Shown here piece by piece: positions 25,115-33,449 of a DNA stretch of 64,000 bases. The translations under genes and the position numbers were made by a program. The DNA comes from Flavobacterium filum DSM 17961. GTDB taxonomy: Bacteria; Bacteroidota; Bacteroidia; Flavobacteriales; Flavobacteriaceae. The stretch is from contig NZ_AUDM01000009.1 in assembly GCF_000425465.1 (NCBI RefSeq), forward strand, positions 111,795-175,794, given 5' to 3'. How positions within the stretch are numbered: position 1 is the first letter of the stretch; each line of letters opens with the position of its first letter. The notes beneath the pieces were generated by a model that was not told the origin of the DNA, searched no databases, and saw only the letters and a list, made by a program, of their open reading frames with translations.

Positions 25115-27172
25115 ATGAGCAAATTTTTATGTTTTTTCATTTGGATTTTTAGTTTCCCGGTTTTTGGACAATTAACTCAAAAAGATTCGGCTTTGCAAGA
25201 ATTAAAAAAGTATAAAAAGGTGGATGAAACACGTTTAAAGTTATACTTAATTGTTTCAAAAAGTAGTGCTTTTGAAGACCCAGAAGTAGGAGTTAAATAT
25301 GCAGATAGTGCCAACGTAATAGCGATTAAGCTGAAAGATAAGAAGTATTTAGCAAAAGTAAATTTGATTAAAGGTTTAAATTTATATGAAATTAGAAAAT
25401 CAGATGAAGCAATAGAATCCTATAAAAAGGCATTAAAATTTGCTGAGGAAATTCAAGATAAAGAGTTACAAGCGTTTTCATTGCATAATTTGGCTATAAT
25501 TTATTCAACACATAATAGAGAGTTAGAAGCAATTGAATTAGAGAAAAGAGGTTACAGAATTTTTACTGAACTTAAAATGGAACCCAACTGTATTAATGTA
25601 CTTAATACAATAGGGGTGTGTTATTTTAGATTAAATGAATATCAAAAGGCATTAGAATATTATTTTAAATCTTTAAAAATTGCTGAGAAATGCAAGGACG
25701 ATAAATTAATTGGCACGGCTTATGAAAATATTGCTTTAGTTTATAAGCGGAACAGCCAACATGTTAAAGCATATGAATATTATGAAAAGGCAATTAAAAT
25801 ATATTCTGCTATAAATTATAAACAAGGAATAATTAATGTTTATACAAATTATGGTGCGGCAAAAGATCAAAATAACGATTTAGTAGGAGCACTGTTACTC
25901 TATCAAAAAGGACTCCAAATTGCAACAGAGATTAAGGTAGATTGGTATAAATATAATTTACTAACAAATATTGCAATTATTCATAATGCTCAAAAGAAAT
26001 TTGATATTTCACTTCCCCAATTAAAAGAAGCTATGGATTATTACATCTCAATTCAAGATGTAGATTCTGAGTATGTTTCAAAAATGTACTTTGTAGAAGC
26101 TATTTTGGAAGCCCCGGATGAATTGTTGAAAAAAGAGAATATTAACCCAACAGAAAAGTATACGATTTCTCTATCATATATGTTACCCATTTTAAATTAT
26201 GCTTTAGAAAATCAAGATAAAGAAACTGAAATGTATGCAAGAGAAATAGTGGCTAAAATCTATGAAAAGCAAGGCAATACAAACTTATCACTAAAAGAAT
26301 TTAAAGAATTTGTAAAATTAAAAGACAGCTTAACTGATTTTGAAAAGAAAGAAGAATTATTAACAAAAGAGCATGCTTATCAAATGGATAAGGAGCGTAT
26401 TTTAAATGAAGCTGAAATCAACCGACAGAAAATTATTAAGTATGCAACTATAGGAACAAGTAGTGTGGTTCTATTGACAGGTATATTTCTCTTTATTGGT
26501 TTTAGAAAAAGACAAGTTTTTAAAGAAAAACAAAAAGAAATTTTATTTAAAGCTCAAATCAGTGATACCGAATTGAAGGCTTTACGCTTGCAAATGAACC
26601 CTCATTTTATTTTTAATTCGCTTAACTCGATTAGTGATTATATCCAAAAAAACGACAGTAAATCAGCGGATTATTATTTAGCTAAATTTGCTAAACTCAT
26701 GCGTGGTATTTTAGAAAATTCTGAAGAAAAAGAAATTACAGTAGAAGAAGAATTGAAAATGTTAGAAATGTATATGCAATTAGAAGCCATGCGATTGAAC
26801 CATAAATTTTCGTATGAATTTAAAATTGACCCTAAAATTAATATTCGTGAAACTTATATTCCTCCGTTAATTCTTCAGCCATTTGTAGAAAATAGTATTT
26901 GGCATGGTTTGGCAGAAAAAAATGGTGAAGGAAAAATAATCATTGAAATTGCAGAAGAAAATAAGATGCTTAATTGTATTATTGAAGATGATGGAATCGG
27001 CAGAAAAACAAAAGAAAAGTCAAATTATAAATCGTATGGAATGAGCATTACAAAAGAAAGACTCGCCATTCTGAACAATATTAAAAACACTAATGCTCAA
27101 GTTAATTTAATTGATTTAGACAAAGGAACAAAAGTAGAAGTAAAACTGCCATTAGAAATTAAACCCGATTAA
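25115..27172 (+). CDS. TPR-containing LytS/YehU-type sensor histidine kinase
   Basis: The 685-aa sensor has a signal peptide (about residues 1-18), a periplasmic array of TPR-like repeats (about 25-420), one transmembrane helix (about 444-466) and a cytoplasmic kinase of the His_kinase (PF06580) class. The phospho-acceptor H497 sits in LRLQMNPHFIFNSLNSIS. The ATPase has QPFVENSIWHGL and IEDDGIGRKTK. This architecture is typical of Bacteroidota TPR-LytS kinases. It is immediately followed, with a 1-bp gap, by its LytTR response regulator, so the two make a clear pair. Input is unknown; the TPR part may bind peptides or envelope proteins. Confidence 0.93.
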   Translation: MSKFLCFFIWIFSFPVFGQLTQKDSALQELKKYKKVDETRLKLYLIVSKSSAFEDPEVGVKYADSANVIAIKLKDKKYLAKVNLIKGLNLYEIRKSDEAIESYKKALKFAEEIQDKELQAFSLHNLAIIYSTHNRELEAIELEKRGYRIFTELKMEPNCINVLNTIGVCYFRLNEYQKALEYYFKSLKIAEKCKDDKLIGTAYENIALVYKRNSQHVKAYEYYEKAIKIYSAINYKQGIINVYTNYGAAKDQNNDLVGALLLYQKGLQIATEIKVDWYKYNLLTNIAIIHNAQKKFDISLPQLKEAMDYYISIQDVDSEYVSKMYFVEAILEAPDELLKKENINPTEKYTISLSYMLPILNYALENQDKETEMYAREIVAKIYEKQGNTNLSLKEFKEFVKLKDSLTDFEKKEELLTKEHAYQMDKERILNEAEINRQKIIKYATIGTSSVVLLTGIFLFIGFRKRQVFKEKQKEILFKAQISDTELKALRLQMNPHFIFNSLNSISDYIQKNDSKSADYYLAKFAKLMRGILENSEEKEITVEEELKMLEMYMQLEAMRLNHKFSYEFKIDPKINIRETYIPPLILQPFVENSIWHGLAEKNGEGKIIIEIAEENKMLNCIIEDDGIGRKTKEKSNYKSYGMSITKERLAILNNIKNTNAQVNLIDLDKGTKVEVKLPLEIKPD

Positions 27173-27173
27173 T

Positions 27174-27926
27174 ATGATAAATGTTGTAATTGTTGATGAT
27201 GAAAAACATTGTCAAGATCGACTTCAAAAACTTTTTGAAGATTATTTACCTGATATTTTGGTTTTAAGAGTTTTTAATTCTATCGAAGAAGCTTATGTTT
27301 TTTTGCAAAAAGTACACCCCGATATACTTTTTTTAGACATTCAAATTAATACTGCTACCGGTTTTGATTTATTGGAAAAATTAGGAAGTATAAATTTTGA
27401 AGTCATTTTTACTACCGCATTTGAACATTATGCTTTAAAAGCAATCAAATTTAGTGCTTTTGAATATTTACTTAAACCTGTAGATCCGGATGATTTAATC
27501 GCTGCTGTAGAAAAATGGAAAAATAAAAAAAACGACAAAAGTGGTTCTTCTGAAAATTATCATGAATTATTAGAAAATTTTTCTCATTTAAAACGCCAGA
27601 ATAAAAAAATTACAATTCATACTCAAACAGAAACACTTTTGATATCTATCAGCGACATAATTCGCTGTGAAAGTGATATTAATTACACAACTTTATTTCT
27701 CAACAAAGCAAAACCAATTTTAGTTTCAAAAACATTAAAAGAATTTGAACAATTGTTATCACCGTTTAACTTTTGCAGAATACACAATTCTCACCTCATT
27801 AACCTAGACTACATGAAAAGTTACGACAAAGGTAAAGGCGGATATGTTCATTTACTAGATAACTCAGTGGTTGAGGTTTCTGTTAGACGCAAAGACGATT
27901 TAATGAAAAAATTAGAAAACCTATAA
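27174..27926 (+). CDS. LytTR family response regulator
   Basis: The 250-aa regulator has a receiver domain (residues about 1-120) with D8/D9, phospho-acceptor D55 in ILFLDIQIN and K in YLLKPVDPDDL. A C-terminal LytTR DNA-binding domain covers about 145-250 (KKITIHTQTETLLISISDIIRCESDINYTTLFL, CRIHNSHLINLDYMKSYDKGKGGYVHLLDNSVVEVSVRRKDDLM). It follows the TPR kinase gene directly and so is its cognate partner. Its 3' end overlaps the 3' end of nth by 6 bp on the opposite strand. Confidence 0.95.
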   Translation: MINVVIVDDEKHCQDRLQKLFEDYLPDILVLRVFNSIEEAYVFLQKVHPDILFLDIQINTATGFDLLEKLGSINFEVIFTTAFEHYALKAIKFSAFEYLLKPVDPDDLIAAVEKWKNKKNDKSGSSENYHELLENFSHLKRQNKKITIHTQTETLLISISDIIRCESDINYTTLFLNKAKPILVSKTLKEFEQLLSPFNFCRIHNSHLINLDYMKSYDKGKGGYVHLLDNSVVEVSVRRKDDLMKKLENL

Positions 27927-28580
27927 CTTTCGTACTTTCTCAAGCTCTTTCAAAACCGACTTCCGTCCAATCGTTCTCGTAATCACATCTTTCTCCAAAT
28001 TCCAGCCACGTGCCGGCGAATATTCTCGTCCGTACCAAATAATCTGAAGATGCAAATCGTTCCACAATTCTCTCGGAAAAATCGCTTTCGCATCTTTTTC
28101 GGTTTGCACCACATTTTTCCCATCCGATAAATTCCAGCGATACATCAATCGGTGAATATGCGTATCCACCGGAAAAGCCGGAACACCAAACGCCTGACTC
28201 ATCACCACACTCGCCGTTTTATGCCCAACCGCAGGAAGTTCTTCCAACGCCTCAAAACTTTGCGGAACTTCGCCATTGTGCTTATCAATCAAAATTTCAG
28301 ACAAACCATAAATTCCCCTCGATTTCATAGGCGAAAGTCCACACGGACGAATAATTTCCTTAATTTCTTCCACACTCAATTTCACCATATCATACGGATT
28401 ATCGGCCTTAGCAAACAAAAGTGGCGTAATTTGATTCACCCGAACATCCGTGCATTGAGCAGAAAGTAGCACCGCAATTAACAAAGTATATGGATCTTTG
28501 TGATCTAACGGAATAGGAATGGACGGATATAATTCATTTAACGTATTTATAACAAATGTCGCACGTTCTTTTTTAGTCAT
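27921..28580 (-). CDS. nth: Endonuclease III homologue lacking the iron-sulfur cluster cysteines
   Basis: The 219-aa DNA glycosylase/AP lyase is of the HhH-GPD class and excises oxidised pyrimidines. The helix-hairpin-helix LEELPAVGHKTA carries the catalytic lysine K121, and D139 in VDTHIHRL is the second catalytic residue. The C-terminus, where most Nth proteins bind a [4Fe-4S] cluster through four cysteines, reads IIWYGREYSPARGWNLEKDVI and has no cysteine at all. The coding strand is unusually G-rich and less AT-rich than the genes on either side, which may reflect transfer or local strand bias. Family assignment firm; the missing cluster is visible directly. Confidence 0.93.
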   Translation of the reverse strand: MTKKERATFVINTLNELYPSIPIPLDHKDPYTLLIAVLLSAQCTDVRVNQITPLLFAKADNPYDMVKLSVEEIKEIIRPCGLSPMKSRGIYGLSEILIDKHNGEVPQSFEALEELPAVGHKTASVVMSQAFGVPAFPVDTHIHRLMYRWNLSDGKNVVQTEKDAKAIFPRELWNDLHLQIIWYGREYSPARGWNLEKDVITRTIGRKSVLKELEKVRKL

Positions 28581-28614
28581 TTTTGTATTTTTATGATGGT
28601 AAATTTAAAATAAT

Positions 28615-28670
28615 AATCGAACAATTTAAATATCCATAAATCGAACAATCTAACAATCCAATAATCATTT
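28615..28670 (+). repeat. Degenerate tandem array, 7 units of 8 bp
   Basis: Gapless octamers AATCGAAC, AATTTAAA, TATCCATA, AATCGAAC, AATCTAAC, AATCCAAT, AATCATTT end 3 bp before the bcp ATG at 28674. The first and fourth units are identical. Confidence 0.65.
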
Positions 28671-28673
28671 AAA

Positions 28674-29123
28674 ATGACTAAATTAGAACCAGGGGACAAA
28701 GCCCCCAATTTTTCAGGAAAAGACCAAGATGGAAATGTACACTCATTATCGGATTACAAAGGAAAAAAATTAGTAGTTTTCTTTTATCCTAAAGCCAACA
28801 CACCGGGATGTACGGCAGAAGCGTGTGATTTACGGGATAATTATGCCCAATTTCAAGCAGGTAATTATGCTCTTTTAGGTGTAAGTGCCGACAATCCTAA
28901 AGCTCAATCCAATTTTAAAAACAAGTTTGACTTTCCTTTTCCCCTACTAGCGGATGAAGACAAAGCAGTTATTCAAGCTTTCGGTGTTTGGGGACCAAAA
29001 AAGTTTATGGGTAAAGAGTATGATGGTATTCATAGAACTACCTTTGTTATTGATGAAAACGGAATCATTGAAAAAGTGATAACCGATGTAAAAACAAAAG
29101 CTCACGCTAAACAAATATTATAA
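28674..29123 (+). CDS. bcp: Thioredoxin-dependent thiol peroxidase (Bcp/PrxQ-type peroxiredoxin)
   Basis: The 149-aa cytoplasmic peroxiredoxin reduces hydrogen and organic peroxides using thioredoxin. The peroxidatic C46 sits in YPKANTPGCTAEACDLRDNY, with the resolving C51 five residues later as in PrxQ enzymes. The N-terminal PGDKAPNFSGKDQDGN is typical. A tandem octamer array fills the space directly before the ATG. A bidirectional terminator follows. Confidence 0.97.
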   Translation: MTKLEPGDKAPNFSGKDQDGNVHSLSDYKGKKLVVFFYPKANTPGCTAEACDLRDNYAQFQAGNYALLGVSADNPKAQSNFKNKFDFPFPLLADEDKAVIQAFGVWGPKKFMGKEYDGIHRTTFVIDENGIIEKVITDVKTKAHAKQIL

Positions 29124-29153
29124 AAAATGTCGCCTATTTGGCGACATTTTATT
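29124..29153. terminator. Bidirectional terminator between bcp and the 29153 gene
   Basis: An 11-bp perfect stem AAAATGTCGCC / GGCGACATTTT with a 5-nt loop lies exactly between two convergent genes. A and T runs flank both sides. Confidence 0.85.
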
Positions 29154-30613
29154 TATGTTGTTTTTTCAGGTATCACATTTTTTAGAGGGTCATATCCGAA
29201 TAAGTTATCTTTTTTGATGATTTCGGCTACTCCTTTTGGCAACATATCTTCCCATCCGGGAGTTCCTTTTGAAATCATTTTTAATACATGACGGGAATAG
29301 ATTTCTAAGTTATTTGGATTAAAACCTTCAATGTCAACTACTTTTCCATTGAACTTAAAGAATTTATATAATTCTTTCATTCGAGGGTGAACTTTAAGGT
29401 TTTCAGAATCAATAACTTCTCCATTTTCCCCTTTCATTGGGTATAAAAATACTTTTAAATCACGGTAGAATAGTTTTCCAAACGCTTCTAAAATTCCGCC
29501 ACTTAAATGACGGTAATATTTTTCGTCAAAAATATCTACTAGATTATTTACTCCCATGGCTAATCCCATACGGGCTTTGGTGTAATTTGAGAAATATTCC
29601 ACCACACGATAGTATTCTTGGAAGTTGGAAATCATTACATATTGACCAAGTGAACAAAGTAATTCAGCTCTGTCCATAAAGTCACGTTCGTCAATTTCTC
29701 CTTCAGAACGTAAGTTAGAAAGTGTGATTTCAAAAATAACCAATGTTTTATCGGCTTCCACTTTACTTTCGCTTAAGAACATTTCCAAGGATTTCTCATA
29801 CATGTCCATGTTCACTCGAGTTACCGGTCTGAAACTTCCTCTTAAGGCTAAAATATTTTTTTTGTAAAGAATAGAAGCAGGTAAAATATTATTCCCATCC
29901 GGTCCAAACATTACGGCATCAGTCATACCATTTTTTACCAATTGTAAACTCATCAAACGGTTATCTACATTGGCAAAACGCGGACCTGAAAAGTTAATGG
30001 TATCAATCTCTAATTGGTCTTTGTCAAGATGGTCATACAAATAACGCAATAATTTTTTTGGGTCATTGTATTTATAAAATGCACCATATATCAGGTTTAC
30101 CCCTAAAATACCTAACGTTTCTTGTTGCAAACGAGCATCATTTTCTTTGAAACGAATATGCAGAATGATTTCATTATAGTCTTCATCCGGTTCAATTTGG
30201 TATTTGATTCCAACCCAACCATGACCTTTGAATTGTTTTGCAAAATCAATAGTGGCCACTGTATTAGCATAACTAAAAAACATCTTATTAGGATGCTTAA
30301 CACGATCAAGACGTTTTTCAATTAAATCAACTTCATGTTCAAGCATTTTTTTCAGACGACTTTCCGTTACATATCTACCGTCATTTTCAATACCATAAAT
30401 AGCATCACTAAAATCTTTATCATAGGCAGACATTGCTTTTGCAATGGTACCGGAGGAACCACCAGACCTAAAAAAATGACGAACTGTTTCTTGTCCGGCA
30501 CCAATTTCGGCAAATGTTCCATAAATATTTTCATTGAGATTAATGCGAAGTGCTTTATCTTTAATAGAAGGTATCTGCTCAATCGCACGATCACCTTTAA
30601 GTTTAATTTCCAT
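29153..30613 (-). CDS. Conserved large cytoplasmic protein of unknown function
   Basis: The 486-aa protein has no signal peptide and no membrane segment. It begins MEIKLKGDRAIEQIPSIKDKALRINLNENIYGTFAEIGAG and contains SGGSSGTIAKAMSAYDKDFSDAIYG, a segment around NTVATIDFAKQFKGHGWVGIKYQ, and FGPDGNNILPASILYKKNILALRGSFRP. I do not recognise a named enzyme family, though the sequence looks well ordered and highly conserved in style. Three in-frame ATGs exist (30643, 30628, 30613). A perfect -7 promoter box at 30645-30652 rules out 30643. I chose 30613, with 30628 as the alternative. Confidence 0.75.
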   Translation of the reverse strand: MEIKLKGDRAIEQIPSIKDKALRINLNENIYGTFAEIGAGQETVRHFFRSGGSSGTIAKAMSAYDKDFSDAIYGIENDGRYVTESRLKKMLEHEVDLIEKRLDRVKHPNKMFFSYANTVATIDFAKQFKGHGWVGIKYQIEPDEDYNEIILHIRFKENDARLQQETLGILGVNLIYGAFYKYNDPKKLLRYLYDHLDKDQLEIDTINFSGPRFANVDNRLMSLQLVKNGMTDAVMFGPDGNNILPASILYKKNILALRGSFRPVTRVNMDMYEKSLEMFLSESKVEADKTLVIFEITLSNLRSEGEIDERDFMDRAELLCSLGQYVMISNFQEYYRVVEYFSNYTKARMGLAMGVNNLVDIFDEKYYRHLSGGILEAFGKLFYRDLKVFLYPMKGENGEVIDSENLKVHPRMKELYKFFKFNGKVVDIEGFNPNNLEIYSRHVLKMISKGTPGWEDMLPKGVAEIIKKDNLFGYDPLKNVIPEKTT

Positions 30614-30644
30614 GGCTAATCTTTCCATAATAGTATATACCATG

Positions 30645-30652
30645 CAAAGTTA
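30645..30652 (-). promoter_or_regulatory. Putative -7 promoter box of the 29153 gene
   Basis: The minus strand reads TAACTTTG (TAnnTTTG). Transcription would start at or past the ATG at 30643, so that codon cannot be the start of translation. Confidence 0.5.
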
Positions 30653-30687
30653 ACAAAAATCATACCTTTTTAAAAGATAAATAATGC

Positions 30688-30695
30688 TATTTTTG
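30688..30695 (+). promoter_or_regulatory. Putative -7 promoter box of the MBL hydrolase gene
   Basis: TATTTTTG lies 14 bp before the TTG start at 30710, implying a very short leader. It is divergent from the box at 30645. Confidence 0.45.
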
Positions 30696-30709
30696 TGAAA
30701 ATTTAACGC

Positions 30710-31474
30710 TTGAAAGTTTATTTTTTAGGAACCGGAACGTCACAAGGTATTCCCGTCATTGGGAGTCAACATTCCGTTTGTAAAAGTAATAATCCAAAAG
30801 ACAAACGGTTAAGGGTTGCCGTTTGGGTTCACGATGAGCAATTTTCGGTTGTGATTGATTGTGGACCCGACTTCCGACAACAGATGCTTACGAGTGGTTG
30901 TCAGCAACTTGACGCCATTATATTTACTCATGAACATGCCGATCACACCGCCGGATTAGATGATATACGCCCTTTTTTCTTCAAGCAAGGGGATATTCCC
31001 ATTTATGCTCATCAGCGTGTTTTAGATAATTTATCCCGCAGATTTGATTACATTTTTGAAACGGAAAATAAATATCCCGGTGCTCCGAGTGTAGTATCAA
31101 ATGTGGTGAAGAATAATGAATCGTTTTCCATTCAAAAAAATACCATTATCCCTATTGAAGTCAATCATGGTAATTTACAGGTTTTTGGTTATCGAATTGG
31201 AGATTTTGCATATTTGACAGATGTAAAAACAATTGCGAATGAAGAAATCGATAAATTGAAAAATCTTTCGGTTTTGGTGGTGAATGCTTTACGTGAAGAG
31301 CCACATGCTACTCATTTTAATTTGGAAGAAGCATTGGCTTTTATTGCTTTGGTTCAGCCTAAAAAAGCATATCTAACGCATATTAGTCATTTGTTAGGTT
31401 TTCATGACGAAGTACAACAAAAATTACCCAAAAACGTTTATTTAGCTTACGATAATTTAGAAATTACGCTTTAA
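30710..31474 (+). CDS. MBL-fold metallo-hydrolase, PhnP/YcbX-like phosphodiesterase group
   Basis: The 254-aa metallo-beta-lactamase-fold hydrolase has GTGTSQGIPVIGSQHSVCKSNN at the N-terminus, IDCGPDFRQQML and the metal motif FTHEHADHTAGLDDIRPF (HxHxDH). Later metal ligands sit in IEVNHGN, YLTDVKTI and LTHISHLLGFHDEV. This pattern matches the PhnP-like group, which includes cyclic phosphodiesterases; the substrate here is unknown. The start is a TTG at 30710, since the first conserved residues follow at once and no ATG is in frame upstream. No phn genes lie nearby. Confidence 0.88.
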   Translation: MKVYFLGTGTSQGIPVIGSQHSVCKSNNPKDKRLRVAVWVHDEQFSVVIDCGPDFRQQMLTSGCQQLDAIIFTHEHADHTAGLDDIRPFFFKQGDIPIYAHQRVLDNLSRRFDYIFETENKYPGAPSVVSNVVKNNESFSIQKNTIIPIEVNHGNLQVFGYRIGDFAYLTDVKTIANEEIDKLKNLSVLVVNALREEPHATHFNLEEALAFIALVQPKKAYLTHISHLLGFHDEVQQKLPKNVYLAYDNLEITL

Positions 31475-31478
31475 TCTT

Positions 31479-31961
31479 ATGAAAAAAAATCTGTTCCTTT
31501 ATTTATTTATTCTGTCATTACTAATGGCTTTATTTACCTATTCTTACTATGCTAAAAAAGTAAAATTCGAAACAGAACGTGTTGAAAAGTTGAAAACGAA
31601 ACTTAATGATACCGTTTTGCATTTCAATAATAAAATGGTTGAAACCTCTTATTTTACCTTACGTGGAAATGACAATGCTCAAAACCATCTTGAAAATTAT
31701 TCCATTGAAAAATTGATTTCCAAAATTGAAAATGAAATCATGGAGAAGAATAATGATCCGAATGGCAACCCATTGGTAGAATATGGTATCATGAATGATA
31801 AAAAATTTATCATCAATAAAATTCAAGTCATTAATCACCGTTGGATTATTGCTGATTTTAGTAATGGCGAATTATGGGGAGAAGTTTTATTGCAGTATTT
31901 CATCGAAAAAGATGAAAGTATAACGTTTAATATTATAAAATCTACTTTATATACAAAATAA
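31479..31961 (+). CDS. Hypothetical membrane-anchored protein
   Basis: The 160-aa protein has one N-terminal hydrophobic segment (residues about 4-24, LFLYLFILSLLMALFTYSYYA). A coiled-coil-prone stretch rich in Lys, Glu and Asn follows (KFETERVEKLKTKLNDTVLHFNNKM), then a small globular part with beta elements (KFIINKIQVINHRWIIADFSNGELWGEVLLQYFI). No family is recognised. It lies 4 bp after the MBL hydrolase gene and is probably cotranscribed. The periplasmic side is the likely location. Confidence 0.6.
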   Translation: MKKNLFLYLFILSLLMALFTYSYYAKKVKFETERVEKLKTKLNDTVLHFNNKMVETSYFTLRGNDNAQNHLENYSIEKLISKIENEIMEKNNDPNGNPLVEYGIMNDKKFIINKIQVINHRWIIADFSNGELWGEVLLQYFIEKDESITFNIIKSTLYTK

Positions 31962-31970
31962 AGTTTTTTG

Positions 31971-31978
31971 TATATTTG
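31971..31978 (+). promoter_or_regulatory. Putative -7 promoter box of the lipoprotein gene
   Basis: TATATTTG lies 19 bp before the ATG at 31998, and downstream of an alternative in-frame start at 31968, which it therefore argues against. Confidence 0.45.
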
Positions 31979-31997
31979 GGTTCAAATTAACTTTGTC

Positions 31998-32489
31998 ATG
32001 CATAAATGTTTGTTTATTTTTTGTGTTATTTTCACTTTTATTTCTTGTAAAAAACTAGATTTTGAACAAGAAGAAGAGTTGACTGTGAAACAAACTTTAT
32101 TGGACACGATTGAAAATGCTGACAAAGATAAAGATGGATGTTTGGCAAGTGCCGGTTATGTTTGGTCAACTTTGAACAAAGAATGTATAAAATTGTATGA
32201 ATCTACCATCACTTTATATCCACAATCGAATTTGAATAATGAAGATGAAACCAAAAATGCGTATTTAATTTTTGGTGAAAATGGCGGTAATGAAGCTGAA
32301 CTTTATTTACCAAGTCAAGAAAAATCAATTATTTTGGTTCGTCAAACAGAAGGTCAACCATGGGTGTTTAATGAATGGCAACTCATACCTTGGAAAGGAT
32401 TTCAACTTAAGAAAGGTGATGAAATTTTATTTTCCGGTGATGGTGAAATTGGTCCAAAAGTGACCGGTAGTGATAAAATTGAAGAATAA
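31998..32489 (+). CDS. Predicted lipoprotein, function unknown
   Basis: The 163-aa lipoprotein has the signal MHKCLFIFCVIFTFISCKKLDF with Cys at residue 17 as acylation site. The body contains DKDGCLASAGYVWSTLNKECIKL, with a Cys pair that may form a disulfide, then YPQSNLNNEDETKNAYLIFGENGGNEAELYLPSQEKSIILVRQTEGQPWVFNEWQLIPWKGFQLKKGDEILFSGDGE, a beta-rich fold. I know of no function. I chose the ATG at 31998 because it starts the lipobox signal and lies after the promoter box; a start at 31968 would add 10 residues before the signal. Confidence 0.65.
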   Translation: MHKCLFIFCVIFTFISCKKLDFEQEEELTVKQTLLDTIENADKDKDGCLASAGYVWSTLNKECIKLYESTITLYPQSNLNNEDETKNAYLIFGENGGNEAELYLPSQEKSIILVRQTEGQPWVFNEWQLIPWKGFQLKKGDEILFSGDGEIGPKVTGSDKIEE

Positions 32490-32490
32490 A

Positions 32491-33135
32491 CTACTTATTT
32501 TCTTCTAACCAATTTCTAAAATCATAAAAATTTTGTGGTGCAACTCCGTGTCCAACCGGATATTCTTTATACACAAATTTAACTCCTAATTTTTCTAAAG
32601 CAGGACTTGTTTTTCTAGCCCAATCAACCGGAATTACTTGATCAACCGTTCCGTGTGAAGCAAAAATTTTCAGGTTAGAAAAGTTGTTTTGTTCAAAATT
32701 CTCTTTTGCCATTTCTGTATTCAAATAACCGCTCATGGCTACAATTTTCGATACTTTTTCAGGGTAGGAGAGACCAATAGCATAACTCAAAATGGCTCCT
32801 TGGCTAAATCCAATTAATGTTACTTTTTTTGGGTCAATTGGATATTTATTCGTTAATTCATCAATAAAATTCACAATCAAATCTCTGGATTGTTTACCTT
32901 GATTGATATCGGAAAACTTGGTGTCATCTGCATCAAAATTAATGGCATACCAAGCATAACTTCCGTACATCAATGGATAAGGAGCTTGGGCAGAAACCAC
33001 AAAATATTCTTCAGGAAGTTCAGAAGCAAACGAAAACAAATCTTCCTCATTACTGCCATAACCATGCAACAATAGCAACAACGGATTTTTTTCTTGAATT
33101 ATTTTTGGCTCACGAATTAAATAGTGTAACGACAT
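32491..33135 (-). CDS. Carboxylesterase/phospholipase family alpha/beta hydrolase
   Basis: The 214-aa alpha/beta hydrolase belongs to the bacterial carboxylesterase (abhydrolase_2, YpfH/EstB-like) group. The nucleophile Ser is in LIGFSQGAILSYAIG (GFSQG). The oxyanion region is LLLLHGYGSNEEDLFSFA, the catalytic Asp is in HGTVDQVIPV, and the His is in YPVGHGVAPQ. The cytoplasmic enzyme probably hydrolyses short acyl esters or deacylates proteins or lysophospholipids. It is the last gene of a tight four-gene operon with the BatA-like, dihydroorotase-like and DUF4870-like genes, 2 bp after the latter. Confidence 0.88.
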   Translation of the reverse strand: MSLHYLIREPKIIQEKNPLLLLLHGYGSNEEDLFSFASELPEEYFVVSAQAPYPLMYGSYAWYAINFDADDTKFSDINQGKQSRDLIVNFIDELTNKYPIDPKKVTLIGFSQGAILSYAIGLSYPEKVSKIVAMSGYLNTEMAKENFEQNNFSNLKIFASHGTVDQVIPVDWARKTSPALEKLGVKFVYKEYPVGHGVAPQNFYDFRNWLEENK

Positions 33136-33137
33136 AA

Positions 33138-33449
33138 TTATAGGCTTTTAAATATATTTTGATAGAAATCTCCTAATAACGGAACTTTTTTTTCTTCGTT
33201 GTTCAAGGCTCCCATAAATCCGTAAATCCAAAGGATAAAAAAGAAGATATAAAAGGCTGAGGAAATCATCCAACTGTCAAAGTAGCCTATTGGATAGCCT
33301 AACAGAAAGAATGTCAAAAAGATTCCTAATGCTTGTCTGATATGAAAACTGGCAAAAGCACTTTTGTTTTCATTGTTCATAAAGATGGCAATTACCGCAC
33401 CAATAATCGTTAAATAGGCTACAATTGCAGCATTTTTATTTTGTTCCAT
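33138..33449 (-). CDS. DUF4870-like small membrane protein
   Basis: The 103-aa protein has three hydrophobic helices (about residues 6-22, 40-55 and 62-80) and the block NENKSAFASFHIRQALGIFL seen in DUF4870-type proteins. It is the membrane-only version of the domain in the zinc-ribbon protein at 21981. It overlaps the 3' end of the dihydroorotase-like gene by 14 bp and is therefore in the same operon. Function unknown. Confidence 0.75.
   Translation of the reverse strand: MEQNKNAAIVAYLTIIGAVIAIFMNNENKSAFASFHIRQALGIFLTFFLLGYPIGYFDSWMISSAFYIFFFILWIYGFMGALNNEEKKVPLLGDFYQNIFKSL

Noticed and set aside
23773..27926. Possible horizontally acquired AT-rich island (lipoprotein, membrane protein, TPR kinase)
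   Set aside because: No integrase, direct repeats or tRNA boundary; AT-richness is modestly higher than that of the rest and the kinase/regulator pair is typical of the lineage.
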